NCBI GenBank assembly: GCA_965644315.1 | Contig: CBFFRQ010000066.1 | Span: forward strand, 596,032 to 660,031 | Length of the DNA: 64,000 nt | Source of the DNA: Caecitellus pseudoparvulus | Lineage: Eukaryota > Bigyra: Bicosoecida | Reading direction: 5' to 3' | Shown: one piece after another, positions 50,142 through 62,238 of the stretch | Position numbering within the stretch: the first letter of the stretch is position 1 | Layout of the letters: the number at the start of each line of letters is the position of its first letter | Position numbers and translations under genes: made by a program | Notes under the pieces: model-generated | What the model was told of the DNA's origin: nothing | What the model saw: only the letters and a program-made list of their open reading frames with translations | The model's database searches: none

Positions 50142-50654
50142 GTTGTATCCAAGCTCCGCAGCAGTTGACTGTCGCTCCGGCCCACGTTCAGCGGGCAGCG
50201 AGTCAATGGGTGCTCAAATGTAATGAGCTGCAAGACAAGCTTGTAAGACCTCTCTGCTTTATTCAAGGCTTTCCTCCAAGCCAACAGATGGCGTGGTTGG
50301 GAAAGCTTGGGCCGCTTTGCGGAATTTGCAGCCCAGCGAAGCAGCACGGACCAGTCCAGCAGCCAGGGGAAGAGCTGTGAGTGCCAGCTGTGCCGCACTT
50401 TCTCTGCTCCACAATTGAGGTAGCTTTTCGTTTTTGCCTTCGGTGAGGAAGCGGTCACCAGCCCAGTTGGTGGCAGAGTTAGCAATTCCAGCTGCATCAA
50501 GGTTCAGTCAAAGTGGGAAAAACAAAACTCATCAAGCAACTACACTTGCGTACAGCAACGCAATTCCGTCATCAACCTTTGTGTGTATAGCTTGTACTGC
50601 TAGCGAACCGCAGGCAGCGTTTCAGAGCAGCGTTTCATCGGTGCATCAGTCGAG
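50142..50654. other. Divergent spacer CFAP44 / COX17
   Basis: 513 bp, AT-richer toward COX17. One TGCGGAATTTGC element (50318-50329) lies between the two starts. No other gene is seen. Confidence 0.5.
50318..50329 (+). promoter_or_regulatory. TGCGGAATTTGC element in the CFAP44/COX17 spacer
   Basis: About 180 bp from the CFAP44 ATG and 325 bp from the COX17 ATG. Confidence 0.45.
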
Positions 50655-50876
50655 ATGGGGAACACAGTCGTGCATGCGCAAGCGCCAGCAGCTCCGGCGG
50701 CAGAGCCAAAGAAATGCGGCCCCAAGCTCGGCAAGAGTGGCAAGAAGATCTGCTGCTCTTGCCCCGACACACGGAAGTTGCGAGATGCGTGCGTGGTGGA
50801 GAAGGGCCAGGAGCACTGTCAAGACCTCATTGAAGCGCACAAGGCCTGCCTGCGGGAGGAAGGCTTCCGCGTGTGA
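50655..50876 (+). CDS. COX17: COX17 cytochrome c oxidase copper chaperone
   Basis: 73 residues, one exon. Delivers Cu(I) to SCO1 and COX11 in the mitochondrial intermembrane space. The copper-binding CCxC (KICCSCPDT) and the twin CX9C pair ([22 protein letters not shown]) are intact, with the family's [13 protein letters not shown] core. No presequence is expected because import uses MIA40. It is divergent from CFAP44 and convergent with the NTE-like gene. Confidence 0.95.
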   Translation: MGNTVVHAQAPAAPAAEPKKCGPKLGKSGKKICCSCPDTRKLRDACVVEKGQEHCQDLIEAHKACLREEGFRV

Positions 50877-51035
50877 AGTTATTAAGCAGTGTTTGAGATT
50901 AGTGGTCACTCTGCCAGCTTCAGGACACTCTTGGGCCTGGGCCGCCGGCCGTGCGGCTGTGGCGTTCAGTGACGTATTTCGGCAGAAGTGCCCGAGCGGC
51001 GCAACGCCCTCGAAAATGCATTGCATGTCCGGAGC

Positions 51036-54000
51036 TCACACGACGTTGCTGTGCACCCGCAAGGCTGGCAGGTGGGCATGGGAGCCACTGGGTTCGCTGC
51101 CAGTTTCATGAGGCGGCGAGTCCATGGATGGCGGCAGCTGGCTTGCGGGTTCCACGGAATCCCACCGCAAGACGGGGCGAGGCGAGGCGCCGCCTGACGC
51201 AGCTGCTGACGTGAGGGGGGCCGAGGTTGTGTCGTCCAGCGGCTCCCCCAGTGCCGACGACAGGGCGGCCATGCTCTTGCTGCCCCGGTGCAGCGGGGAG
51301 CGCAGCAGGTCTGACTCGGACGACTGCCTGGGTCGGGCCGGCGGCGCGGTGGGCAGGATGCCTGACGGCTGGGCCGTGATGCTGGACAGCGCCCGCTCTG
51401 CCTCCATGAGGCCGTGGTTCACGATCTCCGTCCACTTGCCGTACTGCAGCAGGCTGTACCCCTGCACGTCGGGGCGGATGTACACGAAGCGGGGCGTGTT
51501 CGGGTCGGCGCGGCGGGTGGCGTCCTGCAGACGCGCGATCATGGATCGCATGGCCATCGTGTGGCTGATGTACGACACCTTCATGGTGAAGACAGACATC
51601 GAGGGGATGGTGAGGGGCTTGGCCAGGCCCAGCAGCCCCAGCAGCGCACGCCCAGCCAGGTACCACCCTGACAGGCTGTCTCCATACTCCTCACGGTCCA
51701 CACCCTCCACTGCCGAGTTGTCCTTGTTCTCCACGTCCACTGCCAGGATGGTGCCGATGCTGGGGCACAGCGCGTGCATGACATCCACCGGCAGGTTGTT
51801 CACATACCCGCCATCAACCAGCAGATGCCCCTGCACGTCCATGAGCGGCGGCAGCAGGCCGATGATGGTCATGGAGGCCCGTGCGTACCTCCACAGCGGG
51901 CCTGTGTGGTGGATGTCCATGGTGTCTGCCGTCACGTTGGTGCTGACGCAGAAGTACTTCACCCACAAGTCCTCGATCTGGGTGTCTCCGAACGTGCTCT
52001 GCAACACTTCGTTGAAGAAGGCGCCCGAGAAATACGCGATCATCGGCAGCGTCATGCGCAAGTACAGCATGGGGGAGCCGATTTCGTTAGCCAGCAGGCG
52101 CGCCAGTTCCCCTGCTTTGCGGGCAGACATGGTCTTGGCGTAGCAGCCGCCCATGAAGGCGCCTTGGGAGGTGCCGCCGATGAAGTCCACAGGAATGCCC
52201 CGGTCCTCCAGCACCTTGAAGACGCCGAGGTGGGCCAGGCCACGTGCGCCGCCCCCACCCAGCACCACTCCCACGGCAGTTCCTGCGATGAAGCGGCCTA
52301 CACGCGCGACGTCGCCAGGCACAGCAGCTCGTACGTGGTGGTGCCAGGACAAGCTTCGATGCCGCAGCCAATTCCGGGTGCAGTTGGGCTTGGCGTTGGG
52401 GTCCGTGTACAGCAGCACCAGCTCTCGCCGGGCCGAGCTCGGAGGAGGGGGCTCCTTCGTGTGGTATCGCGGGACGCTGTGGCGTGGCGCCTGGGGCGTC
52501 GGACCCGCCGCCCCCACTGACCGCAGCAACGCGCCCACCTCGTTGCCAAGGCCGAGACCAGCTGCCAGACGCGTCACGGTGCGAGAGGGCCGCACGTTGT
52601 CGATGGCCGTCTCGCGACGCGGGTCCCCGGCAGGGTGGGTGTTGGCAGCCAGCGCCGCCTCCACAGCGTTCAAGCCGGGGTCTGCTCCTGCCGTGCCAAC
52701 CAGCAAGGCAAGGTCTGCTTGGGAGTACGCGGTGGCGCACCAGTCAGGCAGGCCCAGGTCGCCCACCAGCAGGACAAATCGGTGCTGCTCCTCCTGGGTG
52801 CTGAGCCACGCCGTAATGCGTGCCCGCGCGAAGACGCTGTCCACACCGGCTGCACAGCCCACGCCCAGCACCTCATCCAAAGTGGAGGCGGTGACCACCA
52901 CCACATCGCCATGTGCGCGCAGGCAGTCCGCCAGGGTCGTCACGAAAGCAGACAGCAACGGCTGCCCCACGCCTCGTGCTCCCGCAGGCAACACCGCGAT
53001 GGTGGCGATGTCACTGCGCCCAGTGGGGGTGTGAGCCGCTGCCCCCAGTGGCAGCTGCGAAGTTGCAGGCCGCCCCCCACGCTCGACACCGGCACTGCCC
53101 ACCGTGGCACGCGTCAAGGACGACATGAGGTTCAGGCCTGCCAAGGACACAGCATGGTTCAGCCGACCCGTGGAGGCGGCTCGGTGCAGGCGGTGTGTGG
53201 CTTCCGCGCGCGCGGCAGTGGCGGCAGCTGGGCCAGGGCGGGGAGCGCTCGGCATGCCGTGCAGGCGGGCCAGCAGCGCGCCGTACCGCTGTGCCATGGT
53301 GGTGGCAAACTTGCGCATGATGCTGGGGTGTGCCGTGGCGATCCAGTCGAACGCCTCAGGCGTCACGCGCACCAGCTCGCAGTCACGCACACACATGACG
53401 GTGTGGTCTCGCGTCGCCCCGCCCTCCCGCGCAAGCACGGCCACTTCCCCCACACTCTCCCCTCGCGTCACATCCAGGCGCCGCACACGCCCGCCCATGG
53501 CCAGCTCCAGCGCTGCCGTGCCGACATCGTCAGCCCCCTGCACGCCCCCTCGCGTCACGTGCATGGCAGCGTCCTTCCCTGACTGCCGACCAGCACTGTC
53601 CTCCCCACTGCCGCGCTGCGTCAGGTCAATGCGCAGTCGGCCTGAGATGACCAGGTACAACCCGTCCGCCTCCTCTCCAGCTTCGTACAGGGTGTCGCCT
53701 GCGCCCAGCCAGACACGCTGCAGGCCCAGGCCCAGAAACATGCGCAGCAAGGGCGTCAGGGCCTGCGCGATGCGCTGTGCCAGCAGCTGCAGCACGGTCA
53801 AGTCCCCAGCCCCAGCCGTGCTGGAGCCCTCAAGGTCCCGTGCCGCCAGCAAGAAGGCCCGGCGAGAAAACACGGCCCAGCGGCAGGGCGAGTTGCAGAT
53901 GATGGTGGCACGGCGGGGGGTGTCCACGAAGCAGGAGACGCCCCCCGCGATGGAGCCGTCCGCGAGGTTCCCCACCCACACCGTGTTGGGGGGAGCAGGT

Positions 54001-55633
54001 GCGGGTGTGGAGGGGGAGAACCGCACCCCCCCCTTGCCTCCCCCCTCCTCCCCTGCCTCCTCCTGGGATCCGGAGCTGTGGGCGGCAGAGGCGACGCTGC
54101 CTGCCACAGACGCCGCCATGGAGGCCATGCTCTCCCCCTCCTCCACGTATGCGCTGGCGGAGCCAGACATGAGCACGTACAGGCAGTCAGCGGCGTCGCC
54201 CTCTTTGAACAGTGTCGCGCCGGCGTCCAGCTGCACCGTGCTCGTGGCAGCACTCACCACTGCACTGCGGGGGACAGAGGGCAGGGCATCCTCGCCCTGC
54301 CCCGACACCTGCTTGGCAGGGGTGAGGGGGCTGTCAGACTCCGCCCCCTCCAGGCGCACGGCAGGGTGGGGGTGTGCCTCCTGCGCGGCAAAGGCGGCCT
54401 GGGGCAGGCCCAAGAAGTCCACCAGGGCGAAGAACGCCACTCGGTACTGCCGAGCAGTGGTGGTGAGGATGAAGTTCAGGCTGGAGCGGGGCCACTGGTG
54501 CAGGAACCACTCGTACGTGGGGCGGTCCACGTGCAGGAGGGAGGTGGGTGCGCCGCCGCTGGCCGCCTCCACACTCACAACACGCGTGGCAGAGGGGCCA
54601 GCCAGGAGAGAGTTCTCGCCCAGCGTGGAGCCCGGCTCAAACACGCACAGGATGGGATCCGCTGTGGAGGCTGTGCCAGCTGAGCGGCTCTTCGTGCCAG
54701 CGTCCGACTGGGCGGTGCCAGGCAGGCCGTACGCGGTGTGGCTGTGCAGGGCCGTGTCCAGGCCGAACCCACCCCCAGGCGTGAAGGGCGTGGGCTCTCC
54801 CTGCCAAGCATCGCGACTTGCTTCGCAGCCACCCTCCAGAATGCAGTCATCCACCACCATGCCCGGGCCGCGGGGGTCACCCCGGACGCAGAGTGCCCCC
54901 GATACCACCACGTACACACCATCTGCAGCGTCATCCCCTGCCCGGAACAGCGTCTCGCCGGGCTGCAGTGTCACGGCGCGGCTCTTCTGCGCAAGTGAGA
55001 TGGCCGCACCACGCGTGAGCTGGAAGGTGTGCCCCACGCTGCTTAGCACTCGCGCCCCGTGCTCGCCCAGCGCTGCCAGCACCTCAGGGTCCATGGCTGC
55101 TCGGTCTTGCAGGTGCTGCAGGAGGGTGCTGGTCATGCTGCGGCGGGGGGTTGCTCCCAGGGGAGTGGGCAGCGTCGCAAGGGCTTGCCCAGCCCCACTC
55201 TGCCCTGCCTCGCCACTGCCCCCCTCAGGCTTCCTGGCGGGCCCCACCTGGTGGGGGTACTCAGTCAACTCATCGGTTGGGTTCACCCGGTCGTACTGCA
55301 AGAAGAGGCGGATGTGGCGCATGACGTAGTCCTGCCCCCGATATCCGATGAAGCCGAGCACCAGGAGTGCAGCGTAGGTTCTGACTCTGTGTTTGGAGAC
55401 GATGCGGGCCAGCCAGTCGCTCCAAGGCAGGTGAGTGCTGCGCAGCAGCTGAGCTACAAGGCGGCGCGGCGAGAGCGACTGCAGCTTGTAGGGCCTGTGC
55501 CGTGGGAGCGAAGTGGGCGGGTTGGGTTGGCGTGCAACTTCCGCAACGCTCCGCAAGCTTACCCTCCGCTCGCAGACATGGCCACAAGGGCCAGCGCGCC
55601 CACAGCCAAGGCGGCTTTCATCGGAGCATTCAT
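51036..55633 (-). CDS. Neuropathy-target-esterase-like lysophospholipase (PNPLA6/7, Nte1)
   Basis: ER-associated phospholipase that degrades phosphatidylcholine. Exons 55633-55563 and 55494-51036 give 1,509 residues; intron 1 (68 bp) joins a hydrophobic start (ALAVGALALVAMSASGG) to PYKLQSLSPRR. A second hydrophobic segment is YAALLVLGFIGY. Three cyclic-nucleotide-binding-like domains follow, near 205 (GETLFRAGDDAADGVYVVVSG), 445 and 622 (GDTLYEAGEEADGLYLVISG). The patatin domain has GGGGARGLAHLG (about 1105), the serine motif GTSQG (about 1131) and DGGYVNNLP with the catalytic Asp (about 1251). Intron 1 contains TGCGGAAGTTGC in sense. Confidence 0.93.
55534..55545 (-). promoter_or_regulatory. 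TGCGGAAGTTGC element in intron 1 of the NTE-like gene
   Basis: Sense orientation, inside intron 55562-55495. Confidence 0.5.
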
Positions 55634-56484
55634 TTCCATCCTTGTCGTGAAAGTGGAGCTCCTCAAACCCTCGAGGGTGCGAGATCACGGGTGCTTGCTG
55701 TGGGATTCTGGACCCAGCTGCGGCCTTCGCCTCGCCGAGTGGGCGGTTGCACGGACTGGCTTGCACTTCGCCGGGGCAGCTTGCAAATGAGAACCCAACC
55801 GCAGGGAGAGGTGTCTGAGAGGATGGATGGTGTGTTTTGGAGGGACCGTTGCCGTGTTACTCCTCTCTGTTGTGCCCAGTTTCTCAGCAAGTAGGCAAAC
55901 CAGTTCAAGGCCAGGCTGTTTGACTAGTGCGAAGTACAAGAGCGTGGGCCGCCTTTCCCATGGTCTCAGTACTAGCCCAAGAGCGTTGGCCGCAGTTCAA
56001 ACATGCGCTCCGCCTCGTGAGTGTGCTCCCCGTTCTCGAAACCAGGCCCAGAATGCGAGGGCAGCGCAGTCATGCGCACATCAGCGCCGCCACACTCTGC
56101 GCAATCACCCCAACGAAAGCAAACCACAATGCGGCAGAAATCACAAAAGAACCCATCATTGAGGCTTCCTTGGGCACCCTTCCCAAACCTCGCAGCCCCG
56201 CTGCTTCTGCACCTGCCCGGTACCTGCTGCGAGCTTCACTTGACACGGCGAAGGCCCAACACGCCCGGCATTTGACTGGCCCCTGAAGCCGGCGTGCACC
56301 CATTGACGCGCATGGGCTGCTCGACGTTGTGGCTTCCTCTCCATGCCTCGGCTTGACGGGCTGCATTCTCGGTGCTGGCCATGCAGGTGACCACCGACCC
56401 AGGTGTGTGCCAGAGACGTGTGCCGTGCTGAGCGATTTCCGCGTCGGTGCATCTTGCCTCGCTGCTCCTCCCCAGACCCTCGAG
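55634..56484. other. Divergent spacer NTE-like / large orphan gene
   Basis: 851 bp, the longest gene-free stretch. It contains one element (56432-56443). A minus-strand frame around 56163-56070 encodes a hydrophobic peptide (MMGSFVISAALWFAFVGVIA), possibly an exon of a small membrane protein, but nothing confirms it. Confidence 0.4.
56432..56443 (+). promoter_or_regulatory. GCGATTTCCGCG element upstream of the large orphan gene
   Basis: Ends about 41 bp before the ATG at 56485. Confidence 0.5.
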
Positions 56485-59400
56485 ATGCCGCCGTTGCTCA
56501 TGGCATTAAAGCAACACTATTGGCTCCCCTCCGCGTGGATGTCCTTTTCCCAAGCCAGGCCCACGTGAGCTCAGTGCCTCAGCTGTGGTCCGACTTGCCG
56601 CGGCTGCCGCCTGAGCCAGCGTGGCACTGCAGCGATGCTGGGGAAATGGGCCCCTCTGCAGGTGCAAGCACACAAGAAGCCACTTCCGAACATGCCGACT
56701 GGGGCGCTTTCTCTGGCGCCCGCGTGTCTGCTGAGGAGGGCGGGGTCCCCGTGGGGCAGTCGCGTCGGTGCCCTTGCATCGTGCTGGCGTTGGCACCTGG
56801 CCACTTCGAAGTCACCGGCCGCGTGCTGCGGTCAGACGGCCACGGGGAGTGGGTGGACTGGGCAAGTACTCCCGGGTGCAATGTCTCGTACGACATTGGC
56901 GAGGCCAGCTCCACTCGCAGCCTGTCGTGTCACATGGTGGACATGCTCACGTGCCCCACCACAGTCAGGGCCGTCGCCAAGCGCCACGCAAGCGTCAGCA
57001 GCCTCCCAGGGGTGCTCAGCAGCGCGTCTCTGGCTAGCTCTGGCTCTGGAAGCGACTTGGGGCCGCCGCCCTCGGACGCACTGTCCCCCGCATTCGCAAG
57101 CCGCTTCATCTTCTGGCTCGGCGTCCTGCGGCTCATGTGTGGGGAGCAGGAGGCGGTGCCCACCTCCTGGATATCGCGGCCAGCCTTGCGTAGCACGACT
57201 GCCCTGCAGCTGTACAGCGCAGCCGCGCTCAGTGCGGACCTTGAGCTGAGCGGCGCACCGCCCCTCGTCGCCATGGCTGCGGCATGGATGTGCGTTGGGT
57301 GTGGTGTGTTGGACCAGCACCGCAGCAGCCACCTGTTGCGACAACGCTTCTCTACAGAGCAAGTAGACCACACCACCAACACTCTGCAGTCACTCCCTGC
57401 CACGTCGATCGCGCTCCCTGACGACCTGGAGTCCTACCGTCCAGCTCACGTCGGCACACTTGCCCAGGGAGCGCAGGCCACTGTTCGACACATGGCTCAA
57501 GCAGCAGCAGGGCAGGCAGGCACCGATGCCTTGCCCAAGGTCGGCTCCGCCCTGCTGGCACTGGGTCTGGGGCGCCAGTTTCTCACTGTTGGCAAGGGAG
57601 GTGGGGGTGACCGGGATGCGCCCGCTGCCGTGCTGCGCCCGGGCACGCTGGCCTGTGGCGTGTGTGCGGAGTGCAAGCGGCGCTGCCCCGTCTCCCTGTG
57701 GCGAGGCAACCCCCACTTGGACCTTCTGCTGGTCTTGCTCCGCAGCCCAGCTTTGCCTGACGCAGCCCTGGCCTCGCGAAGCTTGGTGCAGGATTTGGCG
57801 TACAACTTGCAGTTGGCGCCAGAAGCCACACAGCGCAAGCACATGTCTGCGGCGCTGAAGGCGGTGTTCCAGGCGGGTGTGGCGCGCACGAGCCATGACC
57901 AGGGCGGCCTTGGGGCCGGGGTGGTGTCTCTCCCCTCCCTACCGCTGCACGTCGTGACACTGGTGGCGGCAGCCCTCACACACCGAGTGCGCGTCACGGC
58001 GCTCTCTGTCGCCCATGCCGCCGCACATGAGAGCCGCTTCCCCGCCCGGCTGCTGGAGGAAGGCATGCCTGATGGCGGTGCCGGCCAGGGTGGCCTGGAC
58101 GGCGGTGGACTGTCCATTCTCCTCCTGCAGTCCCCCGCACAAGCCCAGGCTGGCACTGCTGCCCACACACCCGATGCGCTCAGCCCTGACACCGGCCATG
58201 ATGCCGACGGCTTCTCCAGCGCCGCTGTAGGCGTCGCCTCGCAGCCTCCGCGCATCAGCGTGGGGCAGAGCCTCACGGCGGGGGCCCCCGGCACAGACGA
58301 CGCCGCCCCCGTCGTCGTCTTACGCGGACACCCCCAGCCGGCGCCCGGCATGCCTGGCCTCGTGGCGCAGCACGTCATGGTGCACCCCAACTCCGACTCC
58401 TTCCTGTCCCCCTCCTTCGGCCCTCTGCCCTTCCCCGACCTCGGCGAACCGCCGGTCGCCGGCCAAGCCCCCACCGCGCTGGGCACCATGGCAGCGCCCG
58501 AGCCAGCGCCCCTGCAAGCCGTGGTGCCACACTTGGACGAACTGCCCCAGCCGGAGTCCTTGCCGCCAGTGGACTCCCCCGTCCGTGTGCGCATGGCACC
58601 CCTCGCGCTGCCTGGCCCTGCGCGTATGGATGCGCCAGGACAGCTGACCCTGGCCCAGCCCACACAAGTACCCTCCCCGGAGTCCACTGGCAGCCCAGAT
58701 GGTGCCGACGGTGCCTTCACCCTGGACCTGCCGCCGCTGACCTCTGTCCCCGGCCACAAGCACTGGGCTGCCTGGAGCAGTCGCTGGGACCCCTCCCTCA
58801 CAGACATGGCCCAGGGCACAGTGGTGCTGCCCTTCGCCGGTGGCGCCGTGGGTTGTCTGGGCGACCTCCTGGAGCTGGCGGGAGAGCTCATCGCTGCCTC
58901 TGCAGCGTATGCCGTGCAGGTGACGGGGAACCGCCCCAGCGGCCGCAGCAGCCTCCGCCGCCTCCCCCCCCGCTCACTCAGCGCAGGGCACATGGACTTG
59001 CTCGTGCCGCCTTCCACCCAGCTAGACCGTTCCTCAGGGCAGGTGTCTGGCGCTGCGCGGGAGATGCGCCACCTCGTGCGTTGCCTCATGCACATCACGA
59101 CTCGTCTGAGCTCCGCCGTGTGTGGGGAGTACGGCGCTGTGCGGCAGGCGGCACGTGGAGTGTTGGAGCGGGGCGGCGCCCACTCTCGCTTCGCAGCGTG
59201 GCGCATGCTGCGGTGCTGGCCCCGTGCCGACGCCGAGCAGGGCATCTCGCACCTGGACCTCCTCACCAGCACGGTGCGAGGCTGGTGGGGGCACACTGAG
59301 GCGAGCCTGGGCCTGGACTTGCTCGGCCACGCGTCTTCCGATTCCGCCAACGCCAGCGAAGCACGCGCGCTGGGCTACCGGGAGTCAGAGGTGCCCGATC

Positions 59401-60047
59401 TGCCCACACTGCGTGCAGCGTTCCTGCGGCGCCTGGTGCTGTGCTTGGGCTCCCCCCACGCCCGGCTGGCCATTGCTGCTGCCAAGGCGCTGACCCCCTC
59501 ACGAGGGGGGCACTCTCGCCCCCTCGCCACCATCATTTCGCGCGATGCAGACATGTGCAAGCAGTGCCTGGAGGCAGTGCAGGGCAAGGCAGTGGCGGAG
59601 CACTGGAGCGGCCAGGTGCGGAAGAACGGCAAGGTGCTGCAAGGCACGCTGCAGCATGCGCTGAACCGCATGGAGGCCACAGAGGCACAGCGCCGGCGCA
59701 ACGCGGAGGCCCTCGCGGCGCGGTCCACAACTGCCACCACCTTCCCCCGCAAAGTCAGCGTGGAGGGGCTGCCCCCGAGCCCCCGCCCGGCCCCTGCCGT
59801 CAGCACACCACCTGCTGCCACCTACAGCGCCCAGCGTGCCGGAAGCACAGATGGGTCCATTTCTGTGGGTCTGCACCTGGCCTCGCCGCCCAGCCAGGAG
59901 AGGCCACTGCACGCGCCGCGTCGTCGGCAGCCCAGCAGCCCCCCTTCCCCACCCCTCGGTCAGCGGGAAGTCATCCCCAGCATCTTGCTTGCTCCACTCA
60001 CAGTGCATGGGGGTAACCAGGCAAAGGGCGGTGGCGCTGCGCAGTGA
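56485..60047 (+). CDS. Large unrecognised protein
   Basis: About 1,164 residues if exons 56485-56564 and 56633-60047 are joined (intron 68 bp, GTGAGC...CTGCAG, phase kept). The frame also offers an internal ATG at 56646. I do not recognise a domain. Residues about 60-150 contain CIVLALAPGHFEVTGRVLR and NVSYDIGEAS. A Cys cluster CGVCAECKRRC occurs near residue 365. The middle (about 550-760) is Pro/Gly/Ala-rich and probably disordered. The C-terminal 350 residues are helical (REMRHLVRCLMHITTRLSSA, LRAAFLRRLVLCLGSPHARL) and could be HEAT/ARM-like. A long coding frame and a consistent element and intron support a real gene. Confidence 0.6.
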
Positions 60048-60168
60048 GTGTGCCGCGAGCATGGACAGCGCAAGCTTGGGAAAGGCGCTGTCCCGCACAA
60101 TTCAAACTTCGTGTTCGTGCGTACTGAGCCAGGCATGGGGTTGAAATGAGTGGAATGCTGTGCCAGTC

Positions 60169-62238
60169 ATGCAGGCGCCTACACTGATTGTGCCGCCAGG
60201 GCTGCAGCAGTATGTCCAGGCGGGTGCGGAAACTGAGCCTGCCGTTGCAAGCTCCGAGCCATTGGCAGCGCTCCCCGAGCAACCCCTGCGAGGGGGCGCC
60301 CAATCACAACGAGGAGCTGATGCACAGGCATGTGTCCACATCAAGCACTGCCTGTCCTCTGCCACTGCAGCAGTGCAGGCAGTGCTGGAGGCTGTGCAGC
60401 ACCTGGCCCGTGAGAGCAAGCCTGCCGAGGCACAAGCCAAGCCTGTGGCACCGCAGTTGCTTGATGCCCGTCGCATCGTGTCCAAGGCTTTGACCTCCCT
60501 TGTGTGCCTCACCTTGCGCGAGCACGCTGTGTTTCAGCAACGGCTCGCTGCTGATGCCGCCCTCTGCCGCCGCCTGCGCCGCCAAGCCATCGACTCCCAC
60601 AATCTGCGCCGCCTGGCAGCACACCTACGGGCTGAGACACGGGGGCAGGTCGTCCTACAGCGCCTGGACCCATCCACCTCGGACTATGCCCGGTGCTCTG
60701 CAGCTGTCGTGGACAATGTCCGCCCCGGCACGCTGGACAGCGTACCCTTCGCCTCCGCAACTCGGGTGCTGGACGTGTATCGCCTCACGAATGCCTTCAC
60801 AGGCTCCAGATTTAACAGACGGGGGGCTGGGGCTGGGAAGGTGTTGGGTCTCTTCGTGTCTGTGTCGTCCACGGCGTTGCCGCGCCTCATCGCCTACGGA
60901 GCGCACCCGCCGCCCCCGCCGTCCGCTGGCTTGTGGGACGCCAAGGCTGCCTTTGTGAAGGCTGTGCGCGAGCGAGAGGTGGCAGCGGGGCGCAGGGTGG
61001 CGAGTCCCGCTGGTAGCACGCTGGGCAGCTTTGCCCACGACACTGTGCAAGCCGCCTCCACCCTCCCTGTCCCGCTGGCCCTGTCACGGCGGTCCGTGGC
61101 GCCGGCCGATGTGGCTTGGCTGCAGTCTGGCGGGGCCGTGTGCGAGGCCTCCGTAGGACTGGGCGTGGACAACGAAGCCACGTTGTCCCACGTCCTGGAT
61201 GCCCCGCCCTTGCGAGCCGTGCTGGGGGCAGGGAGTGAGGCTCCTGGACATGCCTCCTTGCTGCAGGCGCAGGCGGACGCGGTGCAGGCAGCAGCAGGCA
61301 CCAGCAGCGCTCTTCGCTACATCTGCCTGTGCCGTGTGGACACTGAGGGGGCGGTGCCTGCCGCGCAGTACGGTGCTCAGTGTCCTACCGGCTCACAGCC
61401 GACGCGGGCTGACGGCGTGCCTGCGTGGCTAGTGGCAGCCCACACGGAGGCTCACCGGGGCGAGGCAATCGTGCCCCCCCTGCACCACCCCCCCACGGAG
61501 CAGTGGTTGGTGTTCGACCCCTCCGCGGTGCAGGTGGACTTCGTCATGCAGGTCATGTTCACTGACTCGGCCCCTGCAGCCGCCCAGCCACACGCCAGTG
61601 TGGAGCTGGACAGTGCTTCAGGCAAGAATGCCCCCGGCACTCACGCCTTGCACACGTGCTGTGCTCCGCAGACACCTGCTGAAGAGGCGCTGAAGTGGTC
61701 TGCCCTGCGTGCCATTGCACGCCAGCGGCGGGAGCACGTTGTACAAGGCGCGCTGGACGAGCTGCTGGCGGGCCCAGTGGCCGCCTTGGCGCCGACCGTG
61801 GCCAGCGGATTGCGCCACGCCACCCCCGGGTGGGCTGCAGCTGCTGCACAGGTTGCTGTGCACATTGGAAGCCAGGCAGGCGCGATCGTCAGGGACCGGG
61901 TGGCTTCCGGGCAGGACCCAACAGCGGCCCTCATCGCGCCCATCCCCGGCATTCCAGCCCCAGAGCTGGGCAGGTTTGTCACCTCGGCCACCCGCACTGC
62001 ACGGGGGCCCCGTGTCGCAGAGCCAGAGCACGGCCCTGCCGCACAGGGGCCTGCCCACACGCACTCCACCCCAAGACCGAGGTCTCACGGCACATCTCCG
62101 GCAGGGGGCCAGGGGCTGCCATCCGCAACTATGCGGCCTGAGGGGGGCAACGCTGCGAGAGCCAGCCGAGCTGCCCGGGTCAGTGGGCGCAGCAGGCAAC
62201 GCTTGACAAGGGTGCGATCAGCAGGAACCCATGGCTAG
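60169..62238 (+). CDS. Unassigned protein with faint PARP-like C-terminal half
   Basis: 689 residues from the first ATG, one exon. The N-terminal 130 residues are helical (ATAAVQAVLEAVQHLARES). From about residue 185 the pattern VYRLTNAFTGSRFNRR, KVLGLFVSVSSTALPRLIAYG, then LRYICLCRVD (about 385) and EQWLVFDPSAVQVDFVMQVMF (about 445) recalls the strand order at the end of PARP catalytic domains. The HxG, YF and catalytic Glu motifs cannot be pointed to, so an active ADP-ribosyltransferase is not supported. The C-terminus is Arg/Gly-rich. An element copy, TGCGGAAACTGA, lies inside the frame at 60225-60236, so the true start may be further downstream. Confidence 0.45.
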   Translation: MQAPTLIVPPGLQQYVQAGAETEPAVASSEPLAALPEQPLRGGAQSQRGADAQACVHIKHCLSSATAAVQAVLEAVQHLARESKPAEAQAKPVAPQLLDARRIVSKALTSLVCLTLREHAVFQQRLAADAALCRRLRRQAIDSHNLRRLAAHLRAETRGQVVLQRLDPSTSDYARCSAAVVDNVRPGTLDSVPFASATRVLDVYRLTNAFTGSRFNRRGAGAGKVLGLFVSVSSTALPRLIAYGAHPPPPPSAGLWDAKAAFVKAVREREVAAGRRVASPAGSTLGSFAHDTVQAASTLPVPLALSRRSVAPADVAWLQSGGAVCEASVGLGVDNEATLSHVLDAPPLRAVLGAGSEAPGHASLLQAQADAVQAAAGTSSALRYICLCRVDTEGAVPAAQYGAQCPTGSQPTRADGVPAWLVAAHTEAHRGEAIVPPLHHPPTEQWLVFDPSAVQVDFVMQVMFTDSAPAAAQPHASVELDSASGKNAPGTHALHTCCAPQTPAEEALKWSALRAIARQRREHVVQGALDELLAGPVAALAPTVASGLRHATPGWAAAAAQVAVHIGSQAGAIVRDRVASGQDPTAALIAPIPGIPAPELGRFVTSATRTARGPRVAEPEHGPAAQGPAHTHSTPRPRSHGTSPAGGQGLPSATMRPEGGNAARASRAARVSGRSRQRLTRVRSAGTHG

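Noticed and set aside
56070-56163. Hydrophobic minus-strand peptide (MMGSFVISAALWFAFVGVIA), possible small membrane protein exon
   Set aside because: I could not find a partner exon or match it to a known small subunit, so it is mentioned only in the spacer entry.
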